Shown: positions 1 to 7,167 of the stretch, in pieces
Numbering within the stretch: the stretch's first letter is position 1
Layout of the letters: every line of letters starts with the position of its first letter
Origin: Aminidesulfovibrio sp040307135
GTDB lineage: Bacteria > Desulfobacterota > Desulfovibrionia > Desulfovibrionales > Desulfovibrionaceae
Direction: 5' to 3'
Length of the DNA stretch: 33,368 nt
Assembly: GCA_040307135.1 (NCBI GenBank)
Contig: JAWRKD010000128.1
Coordinates: 1 to 33,368 of the forward strand
Notes under the pieces: model-generated
The model's database searches: none
What the model saw: only the letters and a program-made list of their open reading frames with translations
What the model was told of the DNA's origin: nothing
Made by a program: the position numbers and the translations under genes

Positions 1-353
1 CCCCCCAGGACCACGCCCTTGACCCCGTCGGGGCTGGACAGCATGACCTCGGAATAGATGAACGGAGTCACCCCCACCACCTCGGGGGTCTGGGCCGCGG
101 CCTCGCTGATCTCCTCGGTGTTGCGGATGCCGCCGGACAGGGAGCTGATGATGATGTGGGCGTTGACCCCCAGGATCTTGTCCCGCAGGTCCTTGGAGAA
201 GCCGTTCATGACCCCGATGACCACGATGAGCGCGGCCACGCCCAGGGCCACGCCGCAGACCGCGCAGATCGAGATCACCGAAATGAAGGACTGCTTGCGC
301 AGGGCAAAGAGGTAGCGCAGGGCGACGAAGGCTTCGAAGCGATGGTTCGGCAT
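1..353 (-). CDS. lolC: LolC/LolE-type lipoprotein-releasing ABC permease (5' part only)
   Basis: This is the N-terminal 117 codons of a permease whose 3' end lies beyond the left edge. The family, with the LolD ATPase, extracts lipoproteins from the outer leaflet of the inner membrane and hands them to LolA. The start reads MPNHRFEAFVALRYLF followed by basic residues. A long hydrophobic segment follows at about residues 20-46 and ends in VMNGF, then a periplasmic stretch begins with the ILGVNAHI pattern typical of LolC/E. The ATG overlaps the lysS stop by one base (TGATG), so translation is probably coupled. LolC and LolE cannot be told apart from this fragment, and many Desulfovibrio-like genomes have a single LolC/E type (recalled). 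Confidence 0.85.
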   Translation of the reverse strand, partial: MPNHRFEAFVALRYLFALRKQSFISVISICAVCGVALGVAALIVVIGVMNGFSKDLRDKILGVNAHIIISSLSGGIRNTEEISEAAAQTPEVVGVTPFIYSEVMLSSPDGVKGVVLG

Positions 354-1933
354 CAGCCGCCGACCTCGGGGCGCAGGAGGGGGAAGAGGATGACCTCGCG
401 GATGGAGGGGCTGTCCGTGAGCAGCATGACCAGACGGTCGATGCCCACGCCCTCGCCCGCGGCCGGGGGCATGCCGTACTCCAGGGCGCGGACGTAGTCC
501 TCGTCCATGAAGTGGGCCTCCTCGTCGCCGGCGGCCTTCTCGCGCACCTGCTCCTCGAAGCGCAGGCGCTGGTCCACGGGGTCGTTCAGCTCGGAGAAGG
601 CGTTGGCCATTTCGCGGCCCGCGATGAACATCTCGAAGCGGTCGGTGAGATCGGGGTTTTCCTCGTTGCGCCGGGACAGGGGCGAAATGTCCGTGGGGTA
701 GTGGTAGATGAAGTGGGGCTGGATGAGCTTGGGCTCCACGAAGAGGTCGAAGAGCTTGGCCTGGAGCTTGCCGAGCTTCTCGCCCTTGACCACCTTCTCC
801 CCGCTCTTGCGCACCAGGGCCGCGCACTGGTCGTAGTCCCGGAAAACCTCCGGGGCGACCCCGCCGATCTTCTCCAGGGACTCGTGGAACGCCACGCGCC
901 GCCACCGGCCCGGGGTCAGGTCGATGTCCTGGCCCTGGTAGGGCACCACCGGGGAGCCGGTGGCCTCGCGGGCCACGTGGGCGAACATGTCCTCGGTCAG
1001 GTCCATGAGGTCGCGGTAGTCGGCATAGGCCCAGTAGAACTCGAGCATGGTGAACTCGGGGTTGTGCTGGGTGGAGATGCCTTCGTTGCGAAAATTGCGG
1101 TTGATCTCATAGACCCGCTCGAAGCCGCCCACCAGAAGCCGCTTGAGGTAGAGCTCCGGCGCGATGCGCATGTAGAGCTTCATGTCCAGGGCGTTGTGGT
1201 GGGTCTCGAAGGGCTTGGCCGTGGCGCCGCCGGGGATGGGCTGCATCATGGGGGTTTCCACCTCCATGAAGCCCTTGGAGTCCAGGTAGTTGCGCAGGGC
1301 GCGCACGATCATGGTCCGCCGCCGGAAGATCTCGGCCGTGCGCGGGGTCACGATGAGATCCACGTAGCGCTGGCGGTAGCGGGTCTCCACGTCCTTGAGG
1401 CCGTGGTACTTCTCAGGCAGGGGGCGCATGGACTTGGTCACCAGGCGGATGACCTTGCCGCGCACGGTGAGCTCGCCGGTCTTGGTGCGGAAGAGGTCGC
1501 CCGTAAGGCCCACGATGTCGCCGATGTCCACCTTCTTGAAGCGCTGGTAGTCCTCGGCGCCCATCTCGTCGCGGGCGGCATAGACCTGCACGCGGCCGGT
1601 GGGGTCCTGGAGGTGGAAGAAGGTGACCTTGCCGAAGGAGCGCAGGGAAACCACGCGACCGGCCAGGATGAAGGTCCGGCCCAGGGATTCCAGGGCGGCC
1701 TCGTCGCGGTCGTTGAGGGCCAGGACCTCGGCTACCGTGTTTTCCTTACGGAAGTCGTTGGGATAGAGCGGCGCGTTCTCGTCCAGGACGGCGCAGGCCT
1801 TCTCCACCCGGGTCTTGAGGACCTCGTTCAGTTCATCCCTGGCCGCCAGGGCCTGGAGCATGGGCATGAAGCGGGCCACGTGGGGGGACTTTGTGGCCAG
1901 TTTGATCTTCTTTTGCTGTTCTGCGTCGGACAA
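353..1933 (-). CDS. lysS: lysyl-tRNA synthetase, class II
   Basis: Charges tRNA-Lys with lysine in the cytoplasm. An OB-fold anticodon-binding domain lies at about residues 70-180 (ILAGRVVSLRSFGK and following). The class II catalytic domain follows, with motif 2 near residue 280 (FRNEGIS then HNPEFTMLEFYWAY) and motif 3 near residue 495 (GEGVGIDRLVMLLTD). The start is uncertain. The TTG at 1933 has GGGGAG seven bases upstream. The ATG at 1948 has its purine run touching the start codon. The ATG at 1867 would give 504 residues, closest to the usual family length, but has no clear ribosome site. From the TTG the protein has 526 residues. The permease gene follows with a one-base overlap. A tRNA-Lys gene lies 3.2 kb away. 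Confidence 0.93.
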   Translation of the reverse strand: MSDAEQQKKIKLATKSPHVARFMPMLQALAARDELNEVLKTRVEKACAVLDENAPLYPNDFRKENTVAEVLALNDRDEAALESLGRTFILAGRVVSLRSFGKVTFFHLQDPTGRVQVYAARDEMGAEDYQRFKKVDIGDIVGLTGDLFRTKTGELTVRGKVIRLVTKSMRPLPEKYHGLKDVETRYRQRYVDLIVTPRTAEIFRRRTMIVRALRNYLDSKGFMEVETPMMQPIPGGATAKPFETHHNALDMKLYMRIAPELYLKRLLVGGFERVYEINRNFRNEGISTQHNPEFTMLEFYWAYADYRDLMDLTEDMFAHVAREATGSPVVPYQGQDIDLTPGRWRRVAFHESLEKIGGVAPEVFRDYDQCAALVRKSGEKVVKGEKLGKLQAKLFDLFVEPKLIQPHFIYHYPTDISPLSRRNEENPDLTDRFEMFIAGREMANAFSELNDPVDQRLRFEEQVREKAAGDEEAHFMDEDYVRALEYGMPPAAGEGVGIDRLVMLLTDSPSIREVILFPLLRPEVGG

Positions 1934-1996
1934 GCTGATGCTCCCCATCCCTTGCGAAAGTCTAGAAAAAAACAAGACTGCCCGGAGTTGTGGTTT

Positions 1997-2025
1997 CACC
2001 TATGCCAATTACGTTGCGGCGTCAA
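1997..2025 (-). promoter_or_regulatory. candidate sigma-70 promoter for lysS
   Basis: On the minus strand a TTGACG -35 (2025-2020) is followed after 17 bases by TAGGTG (2002-1997). The -35 is good and the -10 is poor. Initiation near 1990 would exclude the upstream in-frame GTG at 1999 and favour the starts at 1948 or 1933. Confidence 0.3.
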
Positions 2026-2088
2026 GGATTTCGTCCTCCGGGCCGGACCTTAGAGCTGCAAGGGAAACATATTGCCGGGAAAAAGCGC

Positions 2089-2117
2089 TTGACCATCGCC
2101 TGGGGATTGATTAAACG
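2089..2117 (+). promoter_or_regulatory. sigma-70 promoter for tRNA-Asn
   Basis: A TTGACC -35 at 2089-2094, a 17-base spacer and a TAAACG -10 at 2112-2117 lie about 26 bases before the mature tRNA 5' end. This is the usual arrangement for a single tRNA gene. Confidence 0.55.
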
Positions 2118-2143
2118 ATGCGTCTCGCTGCGGCGATGATTGT

Positions 2144-2219
2144 TCCCCGGTAGCTCAATCGGCAGAGCGGGTGGCTGTTAACCACTAGGTTCGCGGTTCA
2201 AGTCCGTGCCGGGGAGCCA
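2144..2219 (+). tRNA. tRNA-Asn (GTT)
   Basis: The 76 bases fold as a cloverleaf. The acceptor stem TCCCCGG pairs with CCGGGGA, G is the discriminator base, and CCA is encoded. The D arm has TAGCTCAATCGGCAGAGC. The anticodon loop CTGTTAA has GTT at 2177-2179, and the T loop is TTCAAGT. GTT decodes AAC and AAT. It is a stand-alone unit with its own promoter and terminator. Confidence 0.97.
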
Positions 2220-2231
2220 GCAGAAGATGAA

Positions 2232-2258
2232 GGGATCGCGGAAACGCGGTCCCTTTTT
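2232..2258 (+). terminator. intrinsic terminator after tRNA-Asn
   Basis: A nine-pair stem (GGGATCGCG with CGCGGTCCC, one G-T pair) closes a GAAA loop and is followed by five T. It starts 13 bases after the tRNA CCA end. Confidence 0.85.
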
Positions 2259-2375
2259 CTTTGCCGCTTCGTCACCGCGCGTTCCCGCGAAGGGACTGGA
2301 AAATCCGGGGCAGATGTCCTATCCTGCCGCATCCGACGCGCCTGCGGGCCCACGAACCCCTGGAACGGAGACGCC

Positions 2376-2777
2376 ATGCCCCTTCTGGAATGGAACGACC
2401 AGCTGGCCCTGGGCCACGACGAGATCGACGGCCAGCATCGGATGCTGGTGGACATGATCAACGAGCTCCACGACCAGGTCCAGGCCGGCCGCCAGCGCCA
2501 GGGCCTGGCCGACACGGTGCAGGGCCTCAAGGCCTACGCCGCCTACCACTTCGCCGAGGAGGAGCGGCTCATGCTCCGCCACGGCTATCCTGAGTTGGAG
2601 ACCCACCGCCTGGCCCACCTGGAGTTCCAGGAGCAGGGCGAGGCCTTCGGCACAGCGATTCTCCTGGAAAAATACCAGGAAACCGCGCTCAAGGTCCTGG
2701 CCTATCTCACGGGCTGGGACTCCCGCCACGTCCAGCGCGACGACCGGGCCTTCGTCGATTTCATGACCCGGCGCTGA
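2376..2777 (+). CDS. bacteriohemerythrin (hemerythrin-domain O2-binding protein)
   Basis: A single-domain, 133-residue non-heme diiron protein that binds O2 reversibly. In anaerobes it is thought to scavenge, sense or deliver oxygen. All expected iron ligands are present with the right spacing: H21 (GQH), H58 and E62 (YHFAEEE), H77 and H81, and H118 and D123 (HVQRDD). The N-terminal LLEWNDQLALGHDEID signature is also typical. The ATG follows a CGGAGA ribosome site. There is no fused receptor or kinase domain, so it is a soluble carrier type. A small membrane protein gene starts nine bases later and is probably co-transcribed. Confidence 0.95.
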   Translation: MPLLEWNDQLALGHDEIDGQHRMLVDMINELHDQVQAGRQRQGLADTVQGLKAYAAYHFAEEERLMLRHGYPELETHRLAHLEFQEQGEAFGTAILLEKYQETALKVLAYLTGWDSRHVQRDDRAFVDFMTRR

Positions 2778-2786
2778 GCCTGCGGC

Positions 2787-3080
2787 ATGGACGGCGGCCC
2801 CTCCCTGACCTTCGTGCTCCTGGCCCTGCTCTCCGGCTTCTGCGCCGGGGGCTGGCTGGCCTTCCGGGTGAACTCCGCCATCCTGCGCACGGCCCGGGGC
2901 GAGGACCGCGCGGCCCGGCTGCGCTCCAGCCGTCCCCGCCGCCTGGCCTGCGCCGGAGCGGCCGCAATGGTGCTCCTGGTCTCCCTGCTCCTGCCCGTGC
3001 AGAGCCTGGTGCTCACCGCGGCCTGCGCGGGCTGGATATTTGTGGCCATCGTCCAGCCCGGCGGCCAAAAAGCCTCTTGA
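2787..3080 (+). CDS. small membrane protein of unknown function
   Basis: A 97-residue protein I do not recognise. Two hydrophobic helices, at about residues 6-28 and 54-88, flank a basic cytoplasmic segment rich in Arg (RTARGEDRAARLRSSRPRR). By the positive-inside rule both ends would be periplasmic. It starts nine bases after the bacteriohemerythrin stop with only a weak ribosome site, which suggests coupling to that gene. GC3 bias matches its neighbours, so I take it as real. Any role linked to oxygen is a guess from position only. Confidence 0.6.
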   Translation: MDGGPSLTFVLLALLSGFCAGGWLAFRVNSAILRTARGEDRAARLRSSRPRRLACAGAAAMVLLVSLLLPVQSLVLTAACAGWIFVAIVQPGGQKAS

Positions 3081-3138
3081 TCTATAACGCCGTTTCGGCA
3101 ATGTGTGGAGCACCGCCTCGCGGCGGAGCGGGGGAAGC

Positions 3139-3564
3139 ATGATTCCGGCAGAAGTCTGGGCAGGACTGGCGGTCCTGTTCGGCGGCATCTGGATCCTCGT
3201 GCGCGTGGCCGACAACCGGCGCTCCCGGGCGCGGGTCAAGGTGGACGCCGACGCCGTCACCGCGGCCCATGCCCTGACCCGGGCCTACCTGGGCCTGCTC
3301 CAGGCCGGGAAAAAGGGCCTGCGCGACGCCTCGGGCCTGCCCCGCTCCAAGGGGGAGATCGGCCGGGCCATCAAGACCATGCTCTGCTACTACCGCGGCA
3401 ACGGCGAACACGGCCGCATCCCCGAGCTCCGCGACGCCTACCTGGCCCTGGCCGAATTCCAGAGCCTGACCCAGGGCGTGACCCGGGCCGGGGCCGCCAT
3501 CGAATCCGAACGCCGCCGCCTGCTCCAGGACATCGAATATTTCCTGGCCGGATTCCGCCTCTAG
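3139..3564 (+). CDS. membrane-anchored protein of unknown function
   Basis: A 141-residue protein I do not recognise. One N-terminal membrane helix at about residues 5-20 (AGLAVLFGGIWILVRVA) is followed by a basic stretch and a mostly helical cytoplasmic domain with charged, coiled-coil-like C-terminal helices. The ATG at 3139 was chosen over one at 3103 because GGGGGAAG lies just upstream and the membrane helix then begins near the N-terminus. A small GC hairpin (3115-3128) precedes the ribosome site. The gene converges on the RAM-domain gene. Confidence 0.65.
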   Translation: MIPAEVWAGLAVLFGGIWILVRVADNRRSRARVKVDADAVTAAHALTRAYLGLLQAGKKGLRDASGLPRSKGEIGRAIKTMLCYYRGNGEHGRIPELRDAYLALAEFQSLTQGVTRAGAAIESERRRLLQDIEYFLAGFRL

Positions 3565-3583
3565 ACCGGACCGCGCACGCAAA

Positions 3584-3609
3584 AGGCCCCCTGCCGCGGC
3601 AGGGGGCCT
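3584..3609 (-). terminator. intrinsic terminator between convergent genes
   Basis: A 12-pair perfect stem (AGGCCCCCTGCC and its complement, two-base loop) is followed on the minus strand by TTTT. It lies 26 bases past the minus-strand RAM-domain gene. The plus-strand side lacks a T run, though the stem may also slow plus-strand transcription. Confidence 0.75.
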
Positions 3610-3635
3610 CGTCTCGCCGGGATGCGGGCCGGGGC

Positions 3636-3917
3636 CTACGCGCCGTTGCCCACGGCAAAAAGGTTCTCCAGGTCGTAGTTGGAGATGACCCGATAGGAGA
3701 TGAGCGTCTCGGAGGTGCGGATGCCCTGGACCTTGAGCATGCGCTCGGTGACGATCTGGGCCAGGCCGTCGTTGTCCTGGGCCCGGATGATGACCACCAG
3801 GTCGAAGCGGCCGCCCACGGAGTGCACCTCGCTCACCCCGGGAATCTGCACAAGTTTCTGGGCCACGGCGTTGATGAGGTCGGGCTGGACCGTGAGCAGG
3901 ACGACGGCGTTGACCAT
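3636..3917 (-). CDS. stand-alone Lrp/AsnC ligand-binding (RAM) domain protein
   Basis: A 93-residue protein that matches the C-terminal effector-binding half of Lrp/AsnC regulators (a beta-alpha-beta-beta-alpha-beta fold). Its hallmarks are MVNAVVLLTV, IPGVSEVHSVGGRFDLVVIIRA and VQGIRTSETLISYRVI. No helix-turn-helix precedes it, so it cannot bind DNA in the usual Lrp way. Such small proteins can bind amino acids or pair with full-length Lrp proteins (family knowledge). The ATG at 3917 has AGGAGG eight bases upstream and a promoter close by. An in-frame extension to 4013 would run back through the promoter and is rejected. Confidence 0.88.
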   Translation of the reverse strand: MVNAVVLLTVQPDLINAVAQKLVQIPGVSEVHSVGGRFDLVVIIRAQDNDGLAQIVTERMLKVQGIRTSETLISYRVISNYDLENLFAVGNGA

Positions 3918-3936
3918 GGCGGAATCCTCCTGCCCC

Positions 3937-3965
3937 TCCATAGCCCCCTTTGCCGCCGGGGTCAA
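3937..3965 (-). promoter_or_regulatory. sigma-70 promoter for the RAM-domain gene
   Basis: TTGACC (3965-3960), a 17-base spacer and TATGGA (3942-3937) lie on the minus strand. The leader would be about 12-16 bases and would contain the AGGAGG ribosome site. It is divergent from the promoter at 3998-4026. Confidence 0.5.
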
Positions 3966-3997
3966 AAGAATCCGCAGTCCCGCTCCATTCCCGCACT

Positions 3998-4026
3998 TTG
4001 CCTTTCTCCTCAAGGGGACCTATACT
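3998..4026 (+). promoter_or_regulatory. sigma-70 promoter for the 4044 gene
   Basis: TTGCCT at 3998-4003, 17 bases, then TATACT at 4021-4026. Initiation near 4033 gives a very short leader holding GGAGG at 4034-4038. Confidence 0.55.
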
Positions 4027-4043
4027 CGACGCCGGAGGTTTCC

Positions 4044-5066
4044 ATGGCCGAACGCAAGATGAAGCCCTTTTCCATGGCCGCCGTGCTCCTGGCCGTGATC
4101 CTGGCGGCCGTCGCCCTGTTCCTGTTCCGCAGCAATGAGGAGCCCTCCCTGCCCGCGGAGTCGAGCCTGAGCGGCCCGGCCCAGGGTCCGGGCCCCCAGG
4201 CCCAGGGCCCGGCCACCGAAGAGCCCGCGCCCTGGGCCGCGCAGCCCCGACCCCAGGAGGACCGCGTGGTGGGCCTGGCCTTCCTGGACGCACTGGCTGA
4301 CTTCTGCATCGCCCACTACCACCCGGCAGGAAGCGGGACCAAAAGCGCCTTTTCCGCCACCTTCAAGACCCTGAACCAGCATTTCGGCCGCAGCCTGGAC
4401 GGCTTGAGCCACGAAAGCCAGGAGCCGGGACCGGCCCGGGCCGAGATCCTGGACTACGCCCTGGGGCCGGGCATGGTCCGCACCTTGTCCGGGCTCTACG
4501 CCGAGTGGTTCGTGGAGGACCTCGTCCAGCGCAGCCTGGGCGATCCCATGCAGCTGGCCCTGAGCGACGGCCGCAGCGAGGAGCGCGCCCTGACCCGGGA
4601 CGAGACAGCGGACCTCCTGCGCCTGGCCGCGCCCCGCGCCAAGGCCCTGGCCGCCACCCTGCGGGCCGTGGCCGCGCACCCCGAAACCGTGACCAGCCTG
4701 GAGCGTTACCTGACCGCGGCCTCCAAGGTGGAGGCGGCCAACGCCAAATACCAGGACCTGGTGACCCAGGAGGACGCCCCGGCCAAGGCGCGCAACCGCG
4801 CGGCCGAGGAGCTCAAGAAGGCCATCGCGGCCCGCGAGCAGCTCCGCGCCGAGGCCCTGGACCGGGTGCGGGCCGCCTGCGGCGCCGACTGTCCCGAGGA
4901 CGGCGACCTGCTCTACACCATCATGTGGTGCGGCCGCAGGCTCCGGGGCCACGCCGAACAAGCCGAGTCCCTGACCGCGGCCGCCGCGGCCCTGGACGAA
5001 CTGGCCGGGCGCTTCCTGGCCAAGGCCTCGGAGCTGGAAGCCGCGGCCCCTGCCGCGGGAAACTGA
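4044..5066 (+). CDS. inner-membrane-anchored protein of unknown function
   Basis: A 340-residue protein I do not recognise. An N-terminal membrane helix at about residues 10-29 (AAVLLAVILAAVALFLF) is followed by a Pro/Gly/Gln/Ala-rich linker (about residues 30-75) with a QGPGPQAQGP repeat-like run. The rest is a largely helical domain that probably lies in the periplasm. It contains two Cys (AACGADC) that could form a disulfide, plus a Lys/Glu/Ala-rich coiled-coil-like part. The ATG has GGAGG six bases upstream and a good promoter. It appears monocistronic, with only the tRNA-Lys terminator hairpin downstream. Confidence 0.75.
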   Translation: MAERKMKPFSMAAVLLAVILAAVALFLFRSNEEPSLPAESSLSGPAQGPGPQAQGPATEEPAPWAAQPRPQEDRVVGLAFLDALADFCIAHYHPAGSGTKSAFSATFKTLNQHFGRSLDGLSHESQEPGPARAEILDYALGPGMVRTLSGLYAEWFVEDLVQRSLGDPMQLALSDGRSEERALTRDETADLLRLAAPRAKALAATLRAVAAHPETVTSLERYLTAASKVEAANAKYQDLVTQEDAPAKARNRAAEELKKAIAAREQLRAEALDRVRAACGADCPEDGDLLYTIMWCGRRLRGHAEQAESLTAAAAALDELAGRFLAKASELEAAAPAAGN

Positions 5067-5112
5067 CGGACGCACGGGAAAAGGACGGACCATGCGCGGA
5101 CAGGACAAGCAA

Positions 5113-5144
5113 AAAGGGCTGGACGCTTGCGCATCCAGCCCTTT
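5113..5144 (-). terminator. intrinsic terminator after tRNA-Lys
   Basis: An 11-pair stem (AAAGGGCTGGA with TCCAGCCCTTT) has a 10-base loop and TTTTT on its minus-strand 3' side. It begins seven bases past the tRNA CCA end. Confidence 0.8.
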
Positions 5145-5150
5145 GCTTCC

Positions 5151-5226
5151 TGGTGGGTCACCAAGGAATCGAACCTTGAACCTCCGGATTAAGAGTCCGC
5201 TGCTCTGCCAATTGAGCTAGTGACCC
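5151..5226 (-). tRNA. tRNA-Lys (CTT)
   Basis: A 76-base cloverleaf with CCA encoded. The acceptor stem GGGTCAC pairs with GTGACCC, and A is the discriminator base. The D arm is TAGCTCAATTGGCAGAGC. The loop CTCTTAA has anticodon CTT (5193-5191), and the T loop is TTCGATT. The outermost anticodon-stem position looks like a G-G mismatch. CTT reads AAG, the dominant Lys codon in these GC-rich genes. Confidence 0.96.
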
Positions 5227-5258
5227 GGACCGCCGCGCTCTCGCGCAACGGGAAGAGC

Positions 5259-5287
5259 TAACTAGCGGCTGCCGGATTTTTTGTCAA
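5259..5287 (-). promoter_or_regulatory. sigma-70 promoter for tRNA-Lys
   Basis: A perfect TTGACA -35 (5287-5282), a 17-base spacer and TAGTTA (5264-5259) lie on the minus strand. The -10 is about 33 bases before the mature tRNA. Confidence 0.7.
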
Positions 5288-5325
5288 CACTTCGTACGGA
5301 GTTTTTTTAAGGTCAGGGTCCGGAC

Positions 5326-7143
5326 ATGCGACGCATCTTCATTTTCCTGGCGTTTTTCGCCCTGGTCCTGGTCCTGGCCGGGAGCCCGGCGGCCCGGGCC
5401 GCAGACCTGCCCCTGTCCCAGGAGTGGCTCTTCTTCGACCTGCCCCGGGCCGGGGGAGGCGAGGGACCGGCCGTGGACCACATGGCCGTGCTCCTGCTCA
5501 GGCCGCACCCGGGCTGGTACACCTATTCCGACGCCAAAAGCCCGGTGGGCCAGCCCACCCGCCTGCGGGTGGAGCTGGAGGGTCATGGTCCGCTCCAGGT
5601 GGCCCTGCCCCCGGGCCGGATGAAACGGGACAGCGTGGACCGCTCCATTCAGGTGGAGGTCTATGCGGGCGTCACCCCGCTTTTCGTGCCCCTGCCCGCC
5701 TCGGCCCAGCCTCCGTTCCGGCTCAAGGCCGGCCTGCGCCTGCTGCTCTGTTCCGAGAGCCAGTGCCTGCCCGCGACCCTGGATCTGCCCGCGGATTCCG
5801 GCCCCGGCCCCTTCCCCGCGCCAGGCAAGGACGCCTGGTGGGCGCTCTGGCCCAAGGCCCTGGAGCGCGGCCTGGCCGCCCCGGCAGCGGCCGAGCCCTC
5901 GGCCCAGGCCCCGGCCGGGACCCACGCCTGGTCCTTCGAGCCGAGCTTTCTCCAGGCCCAACGCGAGGTGAGCACCCTGCTCCCGGCCATCCTCTTCGGG
6001 CTTCTGGCGGGCTTTCTCCTGAACTTCATGCCCTGCGTGCTGCCCGTGGTCAGCCTGAAGCTCTCGGCCCTGCTGGGCGGCGCACACCACGGCCACCTGC
6101 CCCGCGAGGAGCAGTTCCGCGAGCACAACCTGTTCTTCGCCCTGGGCATCCTGGCCTACTTCCTGTTCCTGAGCCTGCTGCTCGGGGCCACGGGCCAGGC
6201 CTGGGGCCAGACCTTCCAGCGGCCCGGCGTGGTCCTGGGCCTGATCACGGTGCTTTTCGCCCTGTCCCTGTCGCTCTTCGGCATCTACACCCTGCCCATC
6301 GTGGACATGAAATTCGGCAAGTCCACGCGGCCGCGCACCCAGGCCTTCTTCACCGGCGTGCTGGCCACCCTCCTGGCCACCCCGTGCAGCGGCCCGTTCC
6401 TGGGCGGGGTCCTGGGCTGGGCCCTGCTCCAGCCGCCCGCGGTGATCAGCGCGGTGTTCCTCTGCATCGGCCTGGGCATGGCCGCGCCCTACCTCATCAT
6501 GGTGGCCAGCCCCGGGCTGGTGCGCTTCCTGCCCAAGCCCGGGCCGTGGGTGGCCAACATCGAGAAGGGCGTGGCCTTCTTCCTCATGGGCACCTGCATC
6601 TACCTCCTGAACATCCTGCCCGAGGACCGACTCATCGCGGCCCTCATCCTGCTCTGGATCACCGCACTGGCGGCCTGGCTCCTGGGCCGGGCCTCCCGCG
6701 CGAACGGCCGGGGCAGCGCCATGCTCCTGCGCGCCCTGGCCCTGGCCCTGGTGCTGGCGGCCTTCGTCTGGGCCATGCGGCCGCGCGCGGCCACGGCCTG
6801 GACCGAGTTCCGGGCCGCAGACTTCGCCCAGCGCCTGGGCCGGGAGACCGTGTTCGTGGAGTTCACCGCGGACTGGTGCCCGTCCTGCAAGGTCCTGAAC
6901 CAGGCCGTGCTGACCCAGGACAACATCGCCTCCTGGCGCGAACGCTACGACCTGACCCTGGTGCGCGTGGACCTGAGCCAGCCCAATCCCGAGGGCGAGG
7001 CCCTGCTCCAGGCCCTGGGCAGCCGCAGCATCCCGGCCCTGGCCGTGTTCCCGGCCAAGTCCCCGGAGCGGCCCATCGTGCTGCGCGACTTCTACTCCTC
7101 CCGCGACATCCGCCAGGCCCTGGACAAGAGCCTGCAACGCTGA
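5326..7143 (+). CDS. dsbD: DsbD-like thiol:disulfide interchange protein
   Basis: Carries electrons from cytoplasmic thioredoxin across the inner membrane to periplasmic thiol proteins. It has 605 residues and all three DsbD parts. A signal peptide (1-25) precedes a periplasmic alpha domain with the pair C142/C147 (CSESQC). An eight-helix membrane domain carries C237 (FMPCVLP) and C354 (TPCSGPF). A C-terminal thioredoxin domain has C518/C521 (WCPSC). All six redox cysteines are thus present. The first pair is spaced one residue closer than in E. coli DsbD, so it could instead be ScsB-like. The ribosome site is weak. A Fe-ADH gene starts 24 bases later and then a CMD-family gene, so this looks like a three-gene redox operon. 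Confidence 0.93.
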   Translation: MRRIFIFLAFFALVLVLAGSPAARAADLPLSQEWLFFDLPRAGGGEGPAVDHMAVLLLRPHPGWYTYSDAKSPVGQPTRLRVELEGHGPLQVALPPGRMKRDSVDRSIQVEVYAGVTPLFVPLPASAQPPFRLKAGLRLLLCSESQCLPATLDLPADSGPGPFPAPGKDAWWALWPKALERGLAAPAAAEPSAQAPAGTHAWSFEPSFLQAQREVSTLLPAILFGLLAGFLLNFMPCVLPVVSLKLSALLGGAHHGHLPREEQFREHNLFFALGILAYFLFLSLLLGATGQAWGQTFQRPGVVLGLITVLFALSLSLFGIYTLPIVDMKFGKSTRPRTQAFFTGVLATLLATPCSGPFLGGVLGWALLQPPAVISAVFLCIGLGMAAPYLIMVASPGLVRFLPKPGPWVANIEKGVAFFLMGTCIYLLNILPEDRLIAALILLWITALAAWLLGRASRANGRGSAMLLRALALALVLAAFVWAMRPRAATAWTEFRAADFAQRLGRETVFVEFTADWCPSCKVLNQAVLTQDNIASWRERYDLTLVRVDLSQPNPEGEALLQALGSRSIPALAVFPAKSPERPIVLRDFYSSRDIRQALDKSLQR

Positions 7144-7167
7144 CCCCACACCCCAAGGAGAGCTCCC

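Noticed and set aside
512..2053. 513-codon plus-strand frame opposite lysS
   Set aside because: Antisense shadow with no recognisable domain and running through the lysS upstream region.
2297..2312. GG-N10-GC element before the bacteriohemerythrin gene
   Set aside because: Spacing fits sigma-54, but the boxes TGGAAA and GGGCA match poorly; such spacing is common by chance in GC-rich DNA.
3885..4013. N-terminal extension of the RAM-domain protein, possibly a DNA-binding domain
   Set aside because: The extra 32 residues do not look like a helix-turn-helix, and they overlap the promoter and ribosome site used for the ATG at 3917.
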